The position numbers and the translations under genes were made by a program. From Shewanella pealeana ATCC 700345 (GTDB lineage: Bacteria > Pseudomonadota > Gammaproteobacteria > Enterobacterales > Shewanellaceae), in the NCBI RefSeq assembly GCF_000018285.1, contig NC_009901.1, positions 3,223,001 through 3,287,000 on the forward strand: a stretch of 64,000 bases of DNA, in the 5' to 3' direction. This document shows positions 55,172 to 64,000 of this stretch, one piece after another. Below the pieces are notes generated by a model. The model ran no database searches. It saw only the letters and a program-made list of their open reading frames with translations, and had not been told where the DNA came from. Position 1 is the stretch's first letter. Every line of letters begins with the position of its first letter.

Positions 55172-57466
55172 TTATCCAGTAATCACTTTAATGCCTGGAA
55201 TAATAGTTTGGGTTTTCTTACCCTTCTGCTTCAGCCAAATATAGAACACGACTAAAGCGATAGCGAAGAAGCCAATCCAAAGGCTTGATTGCAGTGGGTG
55301 CTGCGCAAACGTAGCCGCCTGGTAGAACACAGTAGCAACGCCATAAGCTAGAGCGAATGTCCACAGACCAGCAAAGGCTGCCCAGCGTCCACCAAACTCG
55401 TTAACTAGCGCTCCCATTGCCGCCACACATGGTGTGTATAATAGAACAAACAATAGGTAAGCAAATGCTGCTGTTACGCCAGCAAAACCAGCTTGCAGCG
55501 CACCAAATGTTGATGTATCAACTTCTAGCTCTTCCGATGCAGCTTCTACTGATGAAACATCCCCCACAGAGATAGATAGTGGATCATCAGGAGCAATACC
55601 AAATAAGTTTTCTGGAATCGTCCCTAGCGCTTCAGTCAATGTTTCGCTAAACGGTGCTAGCTCTTCATCACCGGCGCCACCATCTGAGTAAAGACTATTT
55701 AAGGTACCCACTACCGCTTCTTTAGCGAAGATACCTGTGATAATACCTACAGTTGCAGGCCAGTTATCTTGCTCAACACCCATAGGCGAAAACAAAGGTG
55801 TGACCTTTTGACTGGCAACACTTAGCACAGATTCAGAGCTGTCTTCGTGACCAAATGAACCATCAATACCAATCGCATTAACGAAGTTTAGAAGGGTCAC
55901 TACAATAACAATGGTTTTACCCGCACCCATAATAAAGCTCTTGGTACGCTTACCTGTACGCGCCATTACCGTCTTGAACTTTGGCTTCTCGTAGCTAGGC
56001 AACTCCATAACAACAGCGCTGCTTGAGCCTGGTAGTAATGTTGAGCGTAACAACAGACCTGTACCGATAGCGGCGAAGATACCAATGATATACAGTAAGA
56101 ATACTAGGTTTTGGCCAGATTCAGGGAAGAAAGCCGCAGCAAACAGCGCATATACAGGCAATCTAGCACCACATGACATAAACGGTGCCATCATACCGGT
56201 AACGATACGTTCGCGCTCACTGCCTAGAGTACGTGTTGCCATAATCGCAGGAACTGAACAACCAAAACCAACAATCATAGGTACAAAGGCACGGCCCGGT
56301 AGGCCTATACGGCGCATTAGACCATCGACCACAAACGCTGCACGCGCCATGTAGCCTGAACCTTCGAGCACCGAAAGAGCTAAGAATAACGCAGCAATCA
56401 CAGGAATAAAGGTCGCAACAGTTTGAATTCCTTGACCTACGCCACCAGCAACAATGGTGACTAACCAAGTTGGCGAACCTAGGCTTGTCATGAATGCACC
56501 TAGGTGATCAACAAACAATGCACCAGCGGTTATATCGAAGAAATCGATAAATGAACTGCCCACGTTAATGCTGAACATGAACATTAAATACATAACAAAT
56601 AGGAAAACAGGAATGCCCGCGACTGGATGCAGCACAATTTTATCGAGCTTATCAGTAAAGGTTTCACGATTATCGCTATCAACTGAGCCAGTGAATACAC
56701 GCTCAACAAAATCAAAACGTGTCGTTGCAACCATTATCTCAATATCTTTGCCTTGGCTAGATAATGCTTGAGAGTATTGTTCAACTTCACCAATCATTTG
56801 GCTATTCTTACATTTACCACAACCTAAACCATTAGCTAGCATAGCGAGTGCGCGGCCGCGGCTTAATGAGTCATCTTTAGCTAATAAGCTAGTAACACCT
56901 GATTCGATTTCAGTGTCGTAATTAAGTACTAATGGCGCTTCAGAGACTTTGCCATCAAGCAGAGCAACAAATTGCTCCTTGACCTTTTCAATGTCTTTTT
57001 CTTCACGAGAACAGACTGCTACCACAGGGCAACCTAGCTCTTCGCTCATTTTAGCAACGTCAATCTTAATACCACGCTCTAGCGCCGCATCAATCTTGTT
57101 CAGCACAACCACTAACGGAATACCCAGTTCACGTAGCTGCACTGTTAGGTATAAATGGCGCTCAATGTTCGTCGCATCAACCAAGTTGATAATGCCGTCG
57201 ATAGGCTGGTCCGCTAAATATTGCTGGGCAATTTGCTCATCTAAAGAACAATCACAGCTATTACCCGCAGGAAGTAGATCATAAATGCCAGGGAGATCGG
57301 TTAAGAAAACATCTGTCCCCTGTAGGGCAAATTGTCCTGTCTTTTTCTCAACGGTTACACCTGACCAGTTACCTACTTGCTGGTTAGAACCGGTAAGTGC
57401 ATTGAATAGTGTAGATTTACCCGCGTTTGGGTTACCGACTGTGACACAGTTAAATTGTTTAGCCAT
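55172..57466 (-). CDS. feoB: Ferrous iron transporter B
   Basis: The 764-residue Fe(II) importer has an N-terminal G-protein domain (G1 GNPNAGKSTLFN, G3 DLPGIYDL, G4 NKID) and a membrane domain with Gate motifs (GFGCSVPAIMATR and the CVAAMG block near the C-terminus). The start is ATG 57466 (MAKQFNC), which overlaps the feoA stop by eight bases; longer starts inside feoA are unlikely. No feoC lies downstream. Fe(II) is the product of the neighbouring metal-reduction genes, so the linkage is functionally sensible. Confidence 0.96.
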   Translation of the reverse strand: MAKQFNCVTVGNPNAGKSTLFNALTGSNQQVGNWSGVTVEKKTGQFALQGTDVFLTDLPGIYDLLPAGNSCDCSLDEQIAQQYLADQPIDGIINLVDATNIERHLYLTVQLRELGIPLVVVLNKIDAALERGIKIDVAKMSEELGCPVVAVCSREEKDIEKVKEQFVALLDGKVSEAPLVLNYDTEIESGVTSLLAKDDSLSRGRALAMLANGLGCGKCKNSQMIGEVEQYSQALSSQGKDIEIMVATTRFDFVERVFTGSVDSDNRETFTDKLDKIVLHPVAGIPVFLFVMYLMFMFSINVGSSFIDFFDITAGALFVDHLGAFMTSLGSPTWLVTIVAGGVGQGIQTVATFIPVIAALFLALSVLEGSGYMARAAFVVDGLMRRIGLPGRAFVPMIVGFGCSVPAIMATRTLGSERERIVTGMMAPFMSCGARLPVYALFAAAFFPESGQNLVFLLYIIGIFAAIGTGLLLRSTLLPGSSSAVVMELPSYEKPKFKTVMARTGKRTKSFIMGAGKTIVIVVTLLNFVNAIGIDGSFGHEDSSESVLSVASQKVTPLFSPMGVEQDNWPATVGIITGIFAKEAVVGTLNSLYSDGGAGDEELAPFSETLTEALGTIPENLFGIAPDDPLSISVGDVSSVEAASEELEVDTSTFGALQAGFAGVTAAFAYLLFVLLYTPCVAAMGALVNEFGGRWAAFAGLWTFALAYGVATVFYQAATFAQHPLQSSLWIGFFAIALVVFYIWLKQKGKKTQTIIPGIKVITG

Positions 57467-57698
57467 TCGCTTTTTCAACCTCAATAATATCTGCTAAATC
57501 GCGACGCATACATAATTTACTGCCACGGATATCCAACTCAACACCAGATCCCATCGGTGCCCTGCGGATCAAGGAGAATCGAGTATTTGGGGTGATCCCC
57601 ATTGAAAGAAGTTTACGCTTTACTACGGCTGGCAGGTCTATCTGACCCACTTGAGAAATTCTGGCTACATCGCCTGGATTCAATTCACTTAGCTTCAT
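57459..57698 (-). CDS. feoA: Ferrous iron transport protein A
   Basis: A 79-residue cytoplasmic SH3-like protein starting at ATG 57698 (MKLSELNPGDVARISQV). The FeoA pattern is clear (KRKLLSMGITPNTRFSLIRRAPMG, then DIRGSKLCMRRDLADIIEV). It assists FeoB. Its promoter region is shared with mtrD on the other strand and carries a CRP site. Confidence 0.95.
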   Translation of the reverse strand: MKLSELNPGDVARISQVGQIDLPAVVKRKLLSMGITPNTRFSLIRRAPMGSGVELDIRGSKLCMRRDLADIIEVEKANG

Positions 57699-58117
57699 TC
57701 TGCATTCCACCTATTTACAGGCCTCGACTCTCTTTGAAATAGACCTTAATTCTAAAGGAGGCAAAAGAGTAATAACTTTACCTAGATCAACATTTAGAAC
57801 TGTAAACGATAATAATTTTCAATTGTGTTCGCCATTATGTGACAAAACTCTCAACTAATAAATGCTTTAATTAAGAATGGTTACTATTTAGAAAAGTAAA
57901 CAATTCTTCTTTGCCGCCCCCAAAAGTGTGATACGCATCACATAAGCATCGTAAAGCTTTTAATAATCACTCTACCCAGTAAATAAACCCTCATTTATGT
58001 TATGGGATTGTCACACACCTGTTCTATTATTCGATATTAGTAATTAACCGAACTACTAATATACGGTTGAGCGGTTATGCATAATTAAAATATCGCTTCT
58101 AAAAGCGAGTGGAGTGA
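57699..58117. other. Divergent regulatory region feoA / mtrD
   Basis: About 420 bp with no gene. It holds the CRP site at 57924-57945 and a weaker Fur-like match GATAATAATTTTCAATTG (57809-57826, about 12 of 19 positions to the Fur consensus by eye). These can serve both feoAB and the mtr cluster. Confidence 0.6.
57924..57945. promoter_or_regulatory. CRP-binding site upstream of the mtr cluster
   Basis: TGTGATACGCATCACA (57927-57942) matches the CRP consensus TGTGA-N6-TCACA exactly. It is about 176 bp before mtrD and 230 bp before feoA. CRP is a known activator of anaerobic metal-reduction genes in Shewanella. Confidence 0.82.
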
Positions 58118-59080
58118 ATGATGAGCGAGAACATGGGATGGTTCGCGAACAAACTAGTGCAACTGATATTGCTTACCTTAATCGGCTGCTGCTTCAATGT
58201 TATGGCTGCCCCTTGGGATGACCAAGATCCTAAAGAGGTTGAAGCGATATTAGATAAGAAGTTCGCAGAAGGACAATACTCTTCTAAGGGAGCTGACTCC
58301 TGTTTAATGTGTCACCGAAAGAGCCCTAAAGTAATGCAACTGTTTGACGGGATCCATGGTAGTGATGTTCAAGGCTCACCTATGCAAGATCTTCAATGTG
58401 AAGCTTGTCATGGGCCTCTAGGCAAACACAACCGGGGCGGCAAGGAGCCCATGATCACATTCGGTTCTGATTCCCCCGTCCCCGCAGAGAAACAAAATAG
58501 TGTGTGTATGAGCTGTCATAACGATGACAAGCGCATAGCTTGGGAGGGCAACCATCATGACAATGCCGATGTGAGCTGCGCTAACTGCCACCAAGTTCAT
58601 ACAGGTCACGATCCCATCTCGGACAAAAGCACTGAGGTTGAGGTCTGTACAAGTTGCCACACACAGCAAAAGTCCGATATCAATAAACGCTCTTCTCATC
58701 CCTTAAAATGGCAACAAATGGTCTGTAGTGACTGCCACAATGCTCATGGAAGCTTGGCTGATGCCAACCTAAAACAGATGAGCGTTAACGAGAACTGTTA
58801 TTCATGCCATGCAGAAAAACGTGGTCCAAAACTTTGGGAACACGCTCCTGTCACAGATAACTGTGCTACTTGCCACAATCCCCACGGTAGCGTTAATGAG
58901 GCCATGCTAAATAGTAAGCCCCCCATGCTTTGTCAGCAATGTCACTCATCGGTTGGTCACACCTCAAATGCAGTATTTGGCGGCAAGCCTAACGCTTTTA
59001 ATGCCGGACAGAGTTGCATGAACTGCCATTCGCAGGTCCATGGTTCTAATCATCCATCAGGCAAGCTACTACAGCGCTAA
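58118..59080 (+). CDS. mtrD: Decaheme periplasmic c-type cytochrome (MtrA family)
   Basis: A 320-residue protein with a signal peptide (to about residue 30, VMA-A) and exactly ten CXXCH heme sites by count, in the order CLMCH, CEACH, CMSCH, CANCH, CTSCH, CSDCH, CYSCH, CATCH, CQQCH, CMNCH. This is the MtrA/MtrD/DmsE type that sits inside an MtrB-family barrel and carries electrons across the outer membrane. Position next to feoAB and before mtrE/mtrF argues for MtrD rather than MtrA. Two adjacent ATGs are possible starts; GGAG spacing slightly favours the second (58121). Confidence 0.9.
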   Translation: MMSENMGWFANKLVQLILLTLIGCCFNVMAAPWDDQDPKEVEAILDKKFAEGQYSSKGADSCLMCHRKSPKVMQLFDGIHGSDVQGSPMQDLQCEACHGPLGKHNRGGKEPMITFGSDSPVPAEKQNSVCMSCHNDDKRIAWEGNHHDNADVSCANCHQVHTGHDPISDKSTEVEVCTSCHTQQKSDINKRSSHPLKWQQMVCSDCHNAHGSLADANLKQMSVNENCYSCHAEKRGPKLWEHAPVTDNCATCHNPHGSVNEAMLNSKPPMLCQQCHSSVGHTSNAVFGGKPNAFNAGQSCMNCHSQVHGSNHPSGKLLQR

Positions 59081-59095
59081 CAAGGAGTGGCCGTT

Positions 59096-61216
59096 ATGTT
59101 TGGAATTAACAAAAATATCAACACGGGGCAGCAACTATCGATACTCGCTCTTGCGATTAGTGCCAGTATCTCGCCAGCTTTTGCCGATGGCTATGGCCTG
59201 CAAAGCGCTAACCGAGAAAAAGCGGATACCAGCAAGTGGGAGTGTAAACGCTGCATGGTTGAATCTGGTTTTAAAGGCGGCATAGGTATAGGAGCCGCCT
59301 ATAATGATGCCACAGACATCAACTTTGGTAATGTCACCGGCACTGATACAGATGGTGCAGTTGGGCACTTAGAGGCAGATTTAGTTAATAAGTCCGAATC
59401 TGGCTACCAAACAAGCTTTACCGCTAATAAACTAGGTTACGATACTGGCAGCGCTAGGATTGAAACTGGCCGCCCAGGGAAATATCAGATTGCACTGGGA
59501 TATAGAGGCTTAGCGAACTTCGATAGTAACTCCGCGCTCACACCTTATATGAATAGCGGTGACAATTTACTGCTACCAGCAAACTGGCAGTCAGGGCCTG
59601 TGACATCACAGATGCCAACGTTACTCGATGATGTCAGAGAAATTGAGCTAAAGACCCAAAGAGATCGCTTTTTAGTCGATGCCGTATATAAAGGCGCTTT
59701 TTACCAAGCCGATATCAACTTCCAGCACGAAGAGAGAGAAGGCAAACGCGCATTTTCTGGTAACTTCCTCACCAATAGTGCCATGCTCGCCCAACCAATC
59801 GACGACAGCACCGACGAACTCGGGGCCAAAATTTACTTTAACGGTAAAGGTTGGCTCGTTGGCATTGACTCAAGTTTTAGTCAGTATAAAAACGATCATA
59901 ACTCGATTGTTTGGCAAAACGTATTTAGTCCGACATTTGGCGCCGCCTACACAGGGCAAAGTGCTGTATCGCCAGACAATAAGGCTTACCGCATCGGCGC
60001 TAACGCACAGCTCAGTGGTAATGGCCATCAAGTACTGATGCATCTAGGCGTTGCGAGCTTTACTCAAGATGATGCCTTCTTACCAGCGACTATCAACGGC
60101 CCTAGCCCCGCCCTGCCAACAACAAACCTCGATGGCAAGGTCGATACTACCGATATGAAACTCAAATACTCGAGCCGTCTAGCCAGAGGTCTGAGTATTA
60201 GAGCCAGTTATGATTACTCTGATAGAGATAACAAAACTACTCAACAACTCTACCCACAAGTCGTTACTGATAGCTATTTCTCGGGAACTGCGATTAACCC
60301 CGAGTATGACAGAACTAAACAACTTGCAAAGCTTGCGGCCAAGTACCGCTTTAATCGTGCCGTCTACCTTGATGCGGGCTATCAATATGATCACAACGAA
60401 TATAGCGATTTAGACCGAGACTCTCTGAAGCAAAATGGGCTCTTCGCCAAGTTAAACTATAACATCTCACCGTCTTGGTCTGCCTGGTTCAAAGCTGAGT
60501 ATGAAGATAGAAGCGGCAGTACTTATAAAACCGTAACTTCGACAGCAAGTCCAAGCAATCCTTATTTAAGAAAGTCGTACCTCGCAGACAGAGAACGCCA
60601 AGAATACCGCCTCAGCGTTAACTACAATCCGGCATCGGCGTTATCGGCCAGTGCTAATGTTCATGTCAGTAATGACGACTATGACGATACCTTAGTCGGC
60701 CTCACTCAAGTCGATACCCAAGGCTACGATATTTCGGCTAACTATCTATTCAGCGATGATTTCAGTGTCAATGCTTATCTCAATCAAGACTGGCGTGACA
60801 GTGATCAGGCTGGCAGCAACAATTTTAGCCTACCAAATTGGTATGCCAACACAGATGAAACCTCAACATTAGTTGGCATCGGTTTTGATTACTTACAGCT
60901 TTTAGATAAGAAACTCGATCTGGGATTGGATTATAGCTACTCCGATGGTCAGAGTGATACCGAGATCACCCAAGGGTTAACTTCGCCCTACGGCGACTAT
61001 TTTGCCGAAAAGCACAACATCAATGCATTCGCCAAATATCAGCTTGGTGAAAAAATGGCATTACGTTTTGATTGGATATTTGAAAACTATAAAGATTCTG
61101 ATTGGCTAAACCAAGGATTAACGGTCGACTCAATCCCTAACGTCTTAACGTTTGGCGATCTTAGCCACAATTATAGTGCTCACTATGTTGGCTTAACATT
61201 TAGCTATGAACTATAG
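59096..61216 (+). CDS. mtrE: MtrB-family outer-membrane beta-barrel
   Basis: A 706-residue barrel starting at ATG 59096 (MFGINKNI), eight bases after AGGAG; a GTG nine bases upstream is less likely. The signal peptide ends at AFA-30. Mature Cys50 and Cys53 (WECKRC) are the CXXC found near the N-terminus of MtrB proteins and needed for their stability in Shewanella. The remainder is beta-strand repeats and ends in a strand (AHYVGLTFSYEL). It sheaths MtrD. It lies 15 bp after mtrD. Confidence 0.9.
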   Translation: MFGINKNINTGQQLSILALAISASISPAFADGYGLQSANREKADTSKWECKRCMVESGFKGGIGIGAAYNDATDINFGNVTGTDTDGAVGHLEADLVNKSESGYQTSFTANKLGYDTGSARIETGRPGKYQIALGYRGLANFDSNSALTPYMNSGDNLLLPANWQSGPVTSQMPTLLDDVREIELKTQRDRFLVDAVYKGAFYQADINFQHEEREGKRAFSGNFLTNSAMLAQPIDDSTDELGAKIYFNGKGWLVGIDSSFSQYKNDHNSIVWQNVFSPTFGAAYTGQSAVSPDNKAYRIGANAQLSGNGHQVLMHLGVASFTQDDAFLPATINGPSPALPTTNLDGKVDTTDMKLKYSSRLARGLSIRASYDYSDRDNKTTQQLYPQVVTDSYFSGTAINPEYDRTKQLAKLAAKYRFNRAVYLDAGYQYDHNEYSDLDRDSLKQNGLFAKLNYNISPSWSAWFKAEYEDRSGSTYKTVTSTASPSNPYLRKSYLADRERQEYRLSVNYNPASALSASANVHVSNDDYDDTLVGLTQVDTQGYDISANYLFSDDFSVNAYLNQDWRDSDQAGSNNFSLPNWYANTDETSTLVGIGFDYLQLLDKKLDLGLDYSYSDGQSDTEITQGLTSPYGDYFAEKHNINAFAKYQLGEKMALRFDWIFENYKDSDWLNQGLTVDSIPNVLTFGDLSHNYSAHYVGLTFSYEL

Positions 61217-61274
61217 CCTTGAGCGAGTCACAGCAGCCTTGAGCTAGCAACGATAGCTTTGAGCTACGAGCAAC
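61215..61274. repeat. Three 20-bp tandem repeats in the mtrE-mtrF spacer
   Basis: Three consecutive 20-bp units (starts 61215, 61235, 61255) share the form AGCYTTGAGC plus a variable tail. The first unit begins at the stop codon of mtrE and the array ends 36 bp before mtrF. Confidence 0.85.
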
Positions 61275-61310
61275 AGCCAAGTCAATAAAAAGGAATTCAA
61301 GGACATCAAT

Positions 61311-63233
61311 ATGAAACGAGTCACTCAATCACTAATAGCAAAAATAGCAAAAACGATTCCACTTGCGCTAATAGCTATGTTAGCAGGCTGTGGCGGAGAC
61401 GATGCTCAACCCGGCAATCCTGGCGAACCTGGCGGCCCTCCTGCCAGCGAAATTAACAGCCTCAACATTTCGGTCAATGAAGTGCTATTCGACTCTGGTA
61501 TTGCAACGGTGAATTATCGTATTACCAATGAAGCAGATGAACCCGTTGTTGGTATTCCATCTGCCACTTATCTTGCGGCGCAGCTTCTTCCTCAAGGTTA
61601 TACTAATGCGGGTAATGCCAGTCAGTGGCAATACTTTACCTCTGAGTCTTGCTCGAGCAGCTGTGATGGCGAGTTTATCGATCATAAAAACGGTAAGTAC
61701 AGCTACACATTTAGCGGTGCTTTCGATGGCATGAATGACGTTAGCTATATGCAAGGAGCCACTCAGCGTGTGGTGATAAAAGTTGGCGGAGATAGTCTTG
61801 CCGACGGTACCGCTCTGCCCGTCACCAATCAACATTTTGATTGGCAGGATAAAGGCAGTGAGCCAGCCTACACCCGCAACCTCATCGAAATGAGCAGCTG
61901 TAACACCTGTCATAATGACTTGGCTTTTCATGGCAGCAAGTACAATGAAGTAGAGACCTGTGTCACCTGCCACAATGTAGATAAAGTCAGCAATCCAGGT
62001 AATGTGTTCGCCCCCATGGTTCACACCAAACACCTTACAGGCTTTCCAGTATCGCTGGGCGATTGTCAAACTTGTCACGTCGCAGATGAAGCGCTTACCG
62101 AAAACATGAACTGGGCGCGCGTGCCGACTATGGAAGCCTGTGGCAGCTGCCATACCAATATCGACTTTCCTGCGGGTCAAGGACATCCAACTCAAGTGGA
62201 TAACAGTAACTGCGTAGCTTGTCATAATTCAGATTGGACTAAGAGTGCTCACAGCCAAGCTGATAGCGATGCGGTACTTGGTCAGTTTAACGCTGAAGTG
62301 GTCAGTGCTGAGCTCGTTGGCGATGCGGTAAATTTCGCTGTCAGACTGTCAAATCCTGCGACCAATGAGGTCTATGTAGACAGTGCCGACAAACTTAACT
62401 TCATCGACGATCTTCGTGTATATGCCAACTTCGGCATTAGTGTGGATTACACCACTCGTAGTGCCAAATCGATAAAGCTACAGGACACAACGCCGCTCTC
62501 AGGCAGTAACGGTGTCTACCATTATCAAATTTCAGGGCTAACGCTAAGTGCAGATCCTGCAAATGATAAAGGCGCCCTCGCCCTTCAAGGTAAGCTTTGT
62601 AGCACTGAATCCATGCTAGCAGACTGTGCTGATACAGATTCCACAACGACGATAAAGTCCAGCCATCAATACTTTAGTGCCACAGCCATAACGGAGCTTG
62701 GTCGCAGAATTGTCGTCACCAATGAAACCTGTGGCAGTTGCCATGGCGATCAACAGCTGAATTATCATGGTTCACGCAACGATCTTGAAGGTCAATGTCA
62801 GCTCTGCCACAACCCTAATATGGTTGCGGATGCGACCGCAGCAAATCCTGCGGCATCAACCGCTGATTATAAGCATCTAGCCCATACCTTACATGCAGGC
62901 TCGAGAGAGAGTTACCCCGATATTAACTACCCAGGCAATATTGGTAACTGTGCACAGTGCCATACGACGGATGATGCCGACATATTAACGGCAGCATTAC
63001 CCCTCGACGCAGCCGTGCAGCCTCTTGCCTTTGATGATGGCAGCTTCACCAGTCCCGCCTCGGCCATCTGCAGTGCATGTCACTTAGGTGACTCTGCAAA
63101 CGCCCATATGACCCAACAAGGCGGCGTATTTAAGGGGACCGAGGCCGACGCCAGCGCAGGCACCGAAAGCTGCGCAACTTGTCATGGACAAGGCGCAGCG
63201 GTCGATGTGTTAAAGGTTCACCCAATAAAATAA
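61311..63233 (+). CDS. mtrF: Decaheme surface lipoprotein cytochrome (MtrF type)
   Basis: The 640-residue protein has lipobox LAGC (Cys27), then a Gly/Pro/Asp-rich linker. Ten CXXCH sites are present by count, in two groups of five (CNTCH, CVTCH, CQTCH, CGSCH, CVACH; CGSCH, CQLCH, CAQCH, CSACH, CATCH). Beta domains lie between the groups, the layout of MtrC/MtrF. A CX8C pair (CSTESMLADC, 62598-62627) precedes the second heme group, as described for MtrC/MtrF domain III. Length is closer to MtrF (639 aa in S. oneidensis) than MtrC. It should receive electrons through MtrDE at the cell surface. Confidence 0.9.
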   Translation: MKRVTQSLIAKIAKTIPLALIAMLAGCGGDDAQPGNPGEPGGPPASEINSLNISVNEVLFDSGIATVNYRITNEADEPVVGIPSATYLAAQLLPQGYTNAGNASQWQYFTSESCSSSCDGEFIDHKNGKYSYTFSGAFDGMNDVSYMQGATQRVVIKVGGDSLADGTALPVTNQHFDWQDKGSEPAYTRNLIEMSSCNTCHNDLAFHGSKYNEVETCVTCHNVDKVSNPGNVFAPMVHTKHLTGFPVSLGDCQTCHVADEALTENMNWARVPTMEACGSCHTNIDFPAGQGHPTQVDNSNCVACHNSDWTKSAHSQADSDAVLGQFNAEVVSAELVGDAVNFAVRLSNPATNEVYVDSADKLNFIDDLRVYANFGISVDYTTRSAKSIKLQDTTPLSGSNGVYHYQISGLTLSADPANDKGALALQGKLCSTESMLADCADTDSTTTIKSSHQYFSATAITELGRRIVVTNETCGSCHGDQQLNYHGSRNDLEGQCQLCHNPNMVADATAANPAASTADYKHLAHTLHAGSRESYPDINYPGNIGNCAQCHTTDDADILTAALPLDAAVQPLAFDDGSFTSPASAICSACHLGDSANAHMTQQGGVFKGTEADASAGTESCATCHGQGAAVDVLKVHPIK

Positions 63234-63241
63234 AAAGTTAT

Positions 63242-63267
63242 AGCCCTAAACATCAAACTTTAGGGCT
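63242..63267 (+). terminator. Hairpin after mtrF
   Basis: A 9-bp stem AGCCCTAAA / TTTAGGGCT with an 8-nt loop nine bases after the mtrF stop, followed by a loosely T-rich stretch. It may be a partial terminator that separates omcA expression from mtrDEF. Confidence 0.55.
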
Positions 63268-63330
63268 GCACATTTTGTGATGAGAAACGATTTGTGACGC
63301 AAATAATTAGTGCCAGAAACAAGTGGCAAA

Positions 63331-63354
63331 ACTAATTACAAAACTAATTACAAA
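63331..63354. repeat. 12-bp tandem repeat upstream of omcA
   Basis: Two perfect copies of ACTAATTACAAA, 19 bp before the omcA start codon, in the omcA leader or promoter region. Confidence 0.85.
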
Positions 63355-63372
63355 GTAATGGAACGCAAAATT

Positions 63373-64000
63373 ATGGATAAGAAAATTAAACACTTAAAAC
63401 TGAGTTTAATTGCGATCACCGCTTCAGCCCTGCTTTTTGGTTGTAGCGATGGCAATGACGGCGCTGATGGTAAAGATGGTGTCGTTGGCGTTGATATTGA
63501 TTCAACCTCCAGCATTCAGGCGCAGTTTACCGAAGCCAGCGTGACAGACGGTTTGGTCACGGTTAACTTTAACCTTGAAAACGCAAATGGCGTTGCTGTA
63601 TTAGGCCTAGATAAAGACAATGACTTGCGCTTTGGCATCGCCCAACTCGCTAAAGTCAGCGAGACCATCGATGAAGTCGAATACGACCGAGGTTATCAAT
63701 GGCAAGCCTACAATAATGCCCTTAAAGAGCCTGGCACCCCGCCGGATGACAGCAGCGACCTTAATCCTTCTCCACAATATCAAGCCGATGTTGAGGCTGC
63801 GAGCGCCTGTGAAGACTGCTTAGTAGATAATGGCGATGGTAGCTATTCTTATACTTTCCAGCAGAACATCGCTAATGTGACAGAGCCGCTGGCAATCACC
63901 TATGGCGAAGACAATACCCATAGGGTAACGATGGAATTGAAGTTGCCACAAGCCACGGCAAACGCCCACCATGATTGGCAGCCATCAACAGGTGCAATCA
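63373..64000 (+). CDS. omcA: OmcA/MtrC-family surface cytochrome lipoprotein, N-terminal part
   Basis: Translation from ATG 63373 gives 209 residues before the window ends; an in-frame ATG at 63358 would add five. The N-terminus is a lipoprotein signal with lipobox FGC (Cys24), then SDGNDGADGKDG, the linker style of OmcA. A beta domain follows with YDRGYQWQAYNNALKEP. A pair of Cys (ACEDC) is present, but no CXXCH is reached, so the cytochrome call rests on homology pattern and position after mtrF. OmcA is most likely; UndA-type is an alternative. Confidence 0.78.
   Translation, partial: MDKKIKHLKLSLIAITASALLFGCSDGNDGADGKDGVVGVDIDSTSSIQAQFTEASVTDGLVTVNFNLENANGVAVLGLDKDNDLRFGIAQLAKVSETIDEVEYDRGYQWQAYNNALKEPGTPPDDSSDLNPSPQYQADVEAASACEDCLVDNGDGSYSYTFQQNIANVTEPLAITYGEDNTHRVTMELKLPQATANAHHDWQPSTGAI

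Noticed and set aside
57809..57826. Fur box upstream of feoA as a firm feature
   Set aside because: Only about 12 of 19 consensus positions match by eye in AT-rich DNA, so it is mentioned but not called as a site.
61485..62225. Long antisense open frame of 246 codons inside mtrF
   Set aside because: The sense frame encodes ten heme motifs and a lipobox; the antisense frame has no recognisable domain and is a by-product of codon use.

Overview
The window looks like a chromosome segment of a marine or psychrotolerant Shewanella. The strongest evidence is the right end: feoAB diverges from a metal-reduction cluster encoding a decaheme periplasmic cytochrome (MtrD), an MtrB-type outer-membrane barrel (MtrE), a decaheme surface lipoprotein (MtrF) and the start of another surface cytochrome lipoprotein (OmcA type). 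The remaining order (TonB2-type cluster, porin, polB/dinG, mdeA, psp, sap, fabV, ppiD-hupB-lon-clpXP-tig, folD, cysS, ppiB, lpxH, miaE, glnS) is also what I recall for Shewanella genomes. This comes from protein recognition and remembered gene order; no search was run. By eye the base composition is moderately AT-rich.

Layout. 1-12 kb: the start of a DUF885 lipoprotein gene, a small degenerate GGDEF protein, then a minus-strand operon for a TonB2-type energy system (DUF3450 protein, N-terminally extended ExbB/TtpC-like protein, ExbB, ExbD, TonB, TPR protein), a large TonB-dependent receptor and a porin. 12-20 kb: DNA polymerase II and DinG diverge around a clear LexA box, followed by a TSUP permease, PriC, DUF2057, a deacetylase-fold enzyme and a ComFB-like protein. 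19.8-21.5 kb: a short accessory islet between two exact 17-bp direct repeats, one of them inside the 4.5S RNA gene; it carries a HEPN-like protein and a possibly eroded second frame. 21.6-25 kb: ComEA-like protein, a DASS transporter with CRP-type sites, and methionine gamma-lyase. 25-36 kb: psp stress genes (ycjF, ycjX, pspC, pspB, pspA, with pspF divergent) followed by sapABCDF. 36-47 kb: fabV, then ppiD, hupB, lon, clpX, clpP, tig, with a sigma-32-type promoter before lon. 46.8-47.3 kb: a three-tRNA operon (Pro, Arg, His). 47.6-55 kb: housekeeping genes. 55-64 kb: feoBA and the mtr cluster.

How the genes work together. The TonB2-type cluster would energise transport through an outer-membrane receptor such as its neighbour. 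PolB, DinG and PriC form a DNA-repair and restart neighbourhood, and the LexA box suggests SOS control of at least polB and dinG. Psp, Sap, FabV and the PpiD/Lon/Clp/Tig block are envelope and protein-quality functions. MtrD and MtrE should form a trans-outer-membrane electron conduit to MtrF and OmcA, next to the ferrous-iron importer FeoAB that would take up the Fe(II) formed by iron reduction.

The least expected parts are the HEPN islet at the 4.5S RNA gene, an Arg in place of the Walker A Lys of SapD, a perfect 10-bp-arm inverted repeat upstream of the TonB2-type operon, and several intergenic repeat families.
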